Positions 5,732 to 7,742 of a DNA stretch of 7,742 bases are shown here, piece after piece. Each line of letters begins with the position of its first letter. Position 1 is the stretch's first letter. A program made the position numbers and the translations under genes. The stretch comes from an uncultured Agathobaculum sp. (GTDB taxonomy: Bacteria; Bacillota; Clostridia; Oscillospirales; Butyricicoccaceae): positions 1 through 7,742 of the forward strand of contig CALWEB010000204.1 in NCBI GenBank assembly GCA_944376955.1, written 5' to 3'. The notes beneath the pieces were generated by a model. That model saw only the letters and a list, made by a program, of their open reading frames with translations, did not search any database and was not told the origin of the DNA.

Positions 5732-6043
5732 TCAGAGAACAGATTCTTCTTGCGTTTCGGAGGTCTCTCTGATAAACGACTCACAGATTGGGCTGTATTC
5801 TCCGTAACGCAGCGGGCCGTTGAACTGTTGCAGCAGTTCAGCGGTCTTTTTTATTCACCTACCTTTTGGCCATACACCATACCCGTTCCTGCCCTGCTTA
5901 ACCTACACGGCGTTTGCTTCCCCTTGGTACGCTCAACTGCTTACGGTCATTTGCAGCGTCTTGGCGGTACTTCCCCGGTGAATATCATCTCTGGTGATGG
6001 GTGTTCCGTTTTCAAGGTGCGGCAGAGAGAATTTTTCATTGAC
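5732..6043 (-). pseudogene. Chain of interrupted protein-like frames upstream of the mob operon
   Basis: One minus-strand frame reads protein-like text interrupted by TGA (5935-5933), TAG (5905-5903) and TGA (5857-5855). The first stretch (36 codons) includes LPHLENGTPITRDD and TAKTLQMTVSS; the last (40 codons, 5854-5732) includes TAELLQQFNGPLRYGEY and SFIRETSETQEE. The first has no start in frame, but an ATG at 6039 in another frame would join it if the TC-repeat near 6027 were one unit shorter. The last would gain a GTG start at 5858 if the A6 run at 5852-5847 (minus strand) were one base shorter. This may be a decayed gene, recoded frames, or a structured leader that reads well by chance. 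The stretch has no confident gene in either direction. Confidence 0.3.
5815..5852 (+). terminator. Orphan intrinsic terminator on the plus strand
   Basis: CCGTTGAACTG (5817-5827) pairs with CAGTTCAGCGG (5834-5844) with one G-U, extendable by two pairs at the base. The loop is 6 bases, and TTTTTT follows at 5847-5852. It is a textbook intrinsic terminator, but no plus-strand gene ends here: the genes to the left run the other way. It could end an antisense or small RNA, or shield the mob operon from transcription. Confidence 0.7.
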
Positions 6044-6060
6044 AGATCATCTCTCTAATG

Positions 6061-6167
6061 TTAGACTTATCTTAATTTATTTTAGACAGTCTATCACTTG
6101 ACCATGGTAACACAACCCCCATATCCGCGTCAAGTCTATCGAATTATATTTTTACCATCAGTCTAAT
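6061..6167. promoter_or_regulatory. Cluster of five GTCTA operator-like boxes in a divergent promoter region
   Basis: GTCTA or its complement TAGAC occurs at 6062-6066, 6083-6087, 6089-6093, 6134-6138 and 6161-6165. Read in one direction the boxes give AAGTCTAAC, TGTCTAAAA, CAGTCTATC, AAGTCTATC and CAGTCTAAT. Boxes two and three form the palindrome TAGAC-A-GTCTA (6083-6093). The region is AT-rich and lies between the minus-strand mob leader and the plus-strand DUF6076-like gene, so one regulator could control both. Confidence 0.55.
6104..6133 (-). promoter_or_regulatory. Candidate leftward promoter for the mob operon leader
   Basis: On the minus strand, -35 TTGACG (6133-6128), 18-base spacer, -10 TACCAT (6109-6104). 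The -35 matches 5 of 6 and the -10 4 of 6 consensus bases. A transcript from here would have a leader of nearly 400 bases before the excisionase-like gene. It overlaps the GTCTA box cluster. A second, rightward candidate -35 TTGACC (6098-6103) has no convincing -10. Confidence 0.4.
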
Positions 6168-6182
6168 CCGAGGTGACCAACC

Positions 6183-7148
6183 ATGTGGTATAGCAAAATG
6201 TATTTCTCCGAGAAGCGGGAGTTTTTTCAGTTTGATGCCTCCGGCACTCAGGGCGCACCATCCACCTGCCGGGAGTTCCCCTTTTTAGAAAGCCTGCTCA
6301 CCTTTCTGGAGATGGATTGTCAGGAGTTTGCTCCATTCTTGGAGCGAATCAGCCACAACTGGAATCGCCTGATTACAGAGGATGACCGGCAGGCCGGGAC
6401 TGACGCTATGGCGGAACTGGGACAGTTGGGACAGCGACACATTTACCTGGAGCTGTTGTATGTGCGTTGGTACGACCGTTTTTCCCGCATGAGCATCTAT
6501 GGGGATCGTGGCAGTGTGGAGGATCAGCAGATGCTGGACGAGCTGCAGCGCCTTCCCCAGCAGCTCCCTCTGTACCAGAAGCAGATCCAACGATTCTTTG
6601 ACTTAGTTTTGGACGTAGACAGCGCAGGGCGTAATCCCCAGCTGCAAGCATCCCAGAACTATCTATACGATGCTCCCAAAGATCCTGAGCTGTTTTCCTT
6701 CCGCCCCATCCCCCTCAGCTTTGAGCCGGTTGAGCCTGGGCGTTGTTCTCCCGTCCTGTACTCCTCCAGCATCTCAGACATGATCGACTACTCCCTGCGC
6801 AGCTGTGTGGAGAGAGGTATTACCGTTCGCCGCTGTAAGAACTGCGGCCGCTACTTTCCTCAGACCGGACGGGTCAGCGCTGAGTACTGCGAGCGCCCCG
6901 TGGCGGAAGGACAGCAGACCTGCCGGGAGGCTGGGGCCTTCCAGCAGTGGACAAAGAAGCAATCCGATGACCCGATTTTCAAGGCTTACCGTAAGGAATA
7001 CAAGAAGCGCTTTGCCTGGATCAAGGCAGGGCGTATCTCAGACACTGATTTCTACGCCTGGAGCGAACAGGCCAGAGAGATGAAAAAGAAATGCGACAGC
7101 AACGCCATTACCCTGGATGAGTTTGTGGCATGGCTGAAGCAGTTCTGA
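6183..7148 (+). CDS. DUF6076-like protein with zinc-binding CxxC...C...C motif
   Basis: A 321-residue protein. Residues about 215-255 contain RRCKNCGRYFPQTGR, AEYCERP and QQTCREAGA: cysteines C218, C221, C236 and C247, a probable treble-clef or zinc-ribbon site related in look to the CGNR type, which binds nucleic acid. The first 200 residues are helical with many aromatic residues and no recognised catalytic motif. The C-terminal 60 residues are basic and helical. This architecture matches the DUF6076 proteins of clostridial accessory DNA; no biochemical role is known to me. The ATG at 6183 has GAGGTG 7 bases upstream. It is a single-gene unit divergent from the mob operon leader, with GTCTA boxes in its promoter region and a strong terminator behind it. 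A DNA-binding regulator of the element is a reasonable guess, not shown. Confidence 0.8.
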   Translation: MWYSKMYFSEKREFFQFDASGTQGAPSTCREFPFLESLLTFLEMDCQEFAPFLERISHNWNRLITEDDRQAGTDAMAELGQLGQRHIYLELLYVRWYDRFSRMSIYGDRGSVEDQQMLDELQRLPQQLPLYQKQIQRFFDLVLDVDSAGRNPQLQASQNYLYDAPKDPELFSFRPIPLSFEPVEPGRCSPVLYSSSISDMIDYSLRSCVERGITVRRCKNCGRYFPQTGRVSAEYCERPVAEGQQTCREAGAFQQWTKKQSDDPIFKAYRKEYKKRFAWIKAGRISDTDFYAWSEQAREMKKKCDSNAITLDEFVAWLKQF

Positions 7149-7153
7149 TGCAA

Positions 7154-7219
7154 AAACAGAGGTTTTCCAGTTTCATTGCTGAAACTAGAAAACCTCTGTT
7201 TGATATTTTCTGATTTTTT
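7154..7219 (+). terminator. Long-hairpin terminator after the DUF6076-like gene
   Basis: Stem AAACAGAGGTTTTC (7154-7167) with GAAAACCTCTGTTT (7188-7201), one C-A mismatch, then AGTTTCA (7169-7175) with TGAAACT (7180-7186), and a TTGC loop: 21 pairs in all. It begins 5 bases after the stop codon and is followed by T-rich sequence (ATTTTC, then TTTTTT at 7214-7219). The right copy of the 22-bp repeat begins in that T run. Confidence 0.85.
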
Positions 7220-7235
7220 GTTTTCAGTGGCGCAA
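7214..7235 (+). repeat. Right copy of the 22-bp direct repeat
   Basis: TTTTTTGTTTT, then CA, then GTGGCGCAA, matching 841-862 at 20 of 22 positions in the same orientation. To its right the base composition and gene content change: a short minus-strand frame and then an AT-rich stretch before a response regulator. That fits a boundary of the inserted block, but the T run is shared with the preceding terminator, which weakens the case. Confidence 0.55.
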
Positions 7236-7250
7236 GAATCTCATTCCTTT

Positions 7251-7412
7251 TCATGACAGCCTTTGCCTTGCCAGTATTACTGCACAGACAAGGTCGGTGA
7301 TGTATCGCTGATCCCACTGTGCATAGTACGGCAGCAGTGGCTCCAGCACTTGGCAAATTTCCGTCCTGGTCAAGCGGGGCATTTCTAGCTGTGCGCCGTA
7401 CAGATCAGACAT
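7251..7412 (-). CDS. Small protein of 53 residues, unknown function
   Basis: ATG at 7412, stop at 7253-7251. It begins MSDLYGAQLEMPRLTRTEIC and continues with the helical segments VLEPLLPYYAQWDQRY and LVCAVILARQRLS. Composition looks protein-like, with amphipathic helices and no clear membrane span. The start has only CAGG directly before the ATG, which is too close for a normal ribosome binding site, so it may be coupled to an upstream frame or may be the remnant of a longer gene. It has the same orientation as the integrase operon at the left; if the block between the 22-bp repeats were removed, it would lie directly upstream of that operon. Confidence 0.4.
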   Translation of the reverse strand: MSDLYGAQLEMPRLTRTEICQVLEPLLPYYAQWDQRYITDLVCAVILARQRLS

Positions 7413-7601
7413 CCTGTATATTATTCGTACCGAATAAGTAATATCTACGTTTTATCGTTCTCACAGATTCAAAAACAACACAGGCATACCAAATTACCCC
7501 ATTGTTCTGTTGCGTCCAAACATTAGTATCTAATTGACAGTTTTGGGATGCACCTTCCAAAAACTTTTTCCCATTTGGTCCTATCATTTTCCGTTTCCCA
7601 T
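7413..7601. other. AT-rich stretch without a confident gene
   Basis: It holds the 7-bp inverted repeat at 7421-7437 and otherwise nothing firm. A minus-strand frame with a TTG start (7617-7405, 70 codons, containing ANGKRKMIGPNGKKFLEG) crosses it and overlaps the start of the 53-codon frame by 8 bases. It lacks a well-spaced ribosome binding site and a recognisable domain. Confidence 0.4.
7421..7437. repeat. Inverted repeat TTATTCG-TAC-CGAATAA
   Basis: A perfect 7-bp inverted repeat with a 3-base centre, 8 bases upstream of the ATG of the 53-codon minus-strand frame. The size and symmetry suit an operator for a dimeric regulator. No regulator is assigned. Confidence 0.5.
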
Positions 7602-7630
7602 TTGCCATTTCCCTCAAACCAAATTATAAT
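7602..7630 (+). promoter_or_regulatory. Promoter of the response regulator gene
   Basis: -35 TTGCCA (7602-7607, one mismatch), 17-base spacer, -10 TATAAT (7625-7630, perfect). The predicted start near 7637 lies about 18 bases before the ATG, with the ribosome binding site GAAGGTG (7642-7648) in between. This is one of the two best promoters in the window. Confidence 0.8.
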
Positions 7631-7654
7631 GTGCAACGAAAGAAGGTGTTACAC

Positions 7655-7742
7655 ATGGCATATCACATATTGCTGGTGGATGATGAAAGCGAAATCATTA
7701 CCATGCTTCAACGTTTTTTGCTCCAAAACAACTATCGGGTCA
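7655..7742 (+). CDS. Response regulator, receiver domain N-terminus (truncated by window edge)
   Basis: The first 29 codons begin MAYHILLVDDESEIITMLQR and continue FLLQNNYRV. The I-L-L-V-D-D-E opening supplies the acidic pair of a CheY-like receiver domain; the phosphorylated aspartate and the output domain lie outside. Most such genes in this setting are OmpR-type regulators followed by a sensor kinase gene, but nothing here shows the class. GAAGGTG lies 6 bases before the ATG. The gene reads out of the window and has its own strong promoter, so it probably belongs to a separate unit from the mobilization block. Confidence 0.85.
   Translation, partial: MAYHILLVDDESEIITMLQRFLLQNNYRV

Noticed and set aside
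5687..6058. 123-codon plus-strand open frame in the leader region
   Set aside because: It runs through a strong terminator hairpin, lacks a ribosome binding site and recognisable domain, and is antisense to the excisionase-like start and the interrupted minus-strand frames.
7410..7417. CATCCTGT, another match to the nick motif
   Set aside because: The nearby inverted repeat is on the wrong side of the motif, and no mob gene is adjacent. It coincides with the start of the 53-codon frame.
7405..7617. 70-codon minus-strand frame with a TTG start
   Set aside because: There is no well-placed ribosome binding site or known domain, and the matching minus-strand promoter lacks a -35. Only its 8-base overlap with the next small frame speaks for it.
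1..7742. CRISPR arrays, tRNA or rRNA genes
   Set aside because: No regularly spaced repeats, cloverleaf-like segments or rRNA-like sequence were seen.

Overview
The window looks like accessory mobile DNA from a gut-type member of the Clostridia (Oscillospiraceae/Lachnospiraceae-like). This rests on family resemblance only: strong GGAGG-type ribosome binding sites, moderately GC-rich coding sequence, a MobP-type relaxase carrying Sel1 repeats, a DUF6076-type zinc-motif protein and small helix-turn-helix proteins, a mix typical of integrative and mobilizable elements in these bacteria. No species can be named from the sequence.

Layout, left to right. Positions 1-740 (minus strand) hold the N-terminal part of a tyrosine integrase that runs off the left edge, preceded by a small helical protein in the same operon. 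Positions 943-2348 (plus strand) hold a PPP-type metallophosphatase and then a RelB/RelE-type toxin-antitoxin pair with its own promoter, closed by a strong hairpin terminator. Positions 2429-5707 (minus strand) are the mobilization module. In transcription order it contains an excisionase-like HTH protein, a winged-HTH replication/regulatory-type protein, a noncoding (or partly coding) block with a convincing IncP/MobP-like oriT, a ribbon-helix-helix relaxosome accessory protein, and the relaxase. Neighbouring genes overlap by 4 to 13 bases. Positions 5708-6182 have no confident gene but much structure: an orphan terminator hairpin on the plus strand, a chain of protein-like but interrupted reading frames on the minus strand, and a cluster of five GTCTA boxes in an apparent divergent promoter region. 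Positions 6183-7148 (plus strand) encode a DUF6076-like protein with a CxxC...C...C motif and a long terminator. Positions 7251-7742 are more AT-rich and hold a 53-codon minus-strand frame, an inverted repeat, a near-consensus promoter and the first 29 codons of a response regulator that runs off the right edge.

How the parts could work together: the relaxase and its accessory protein would process the oriT at about 4948-4976. The predicted nick places the relaxase and accessory genes last to enter a recipient, the usual arrangement. The toxin-antitoxin pair could stabilise the element, and the integrase at the left could move it, although whether that integrase belongs to the same element is not certain. 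A 20-of-22-base direct repeat at 841-862 and 7214-7235 brackets the whole 6.4-kb block of phosphatase, toxin-antitoxin, mobilization and DUF6076 genes. It may mark the ends of a nested unit or recombinase-binding arms.
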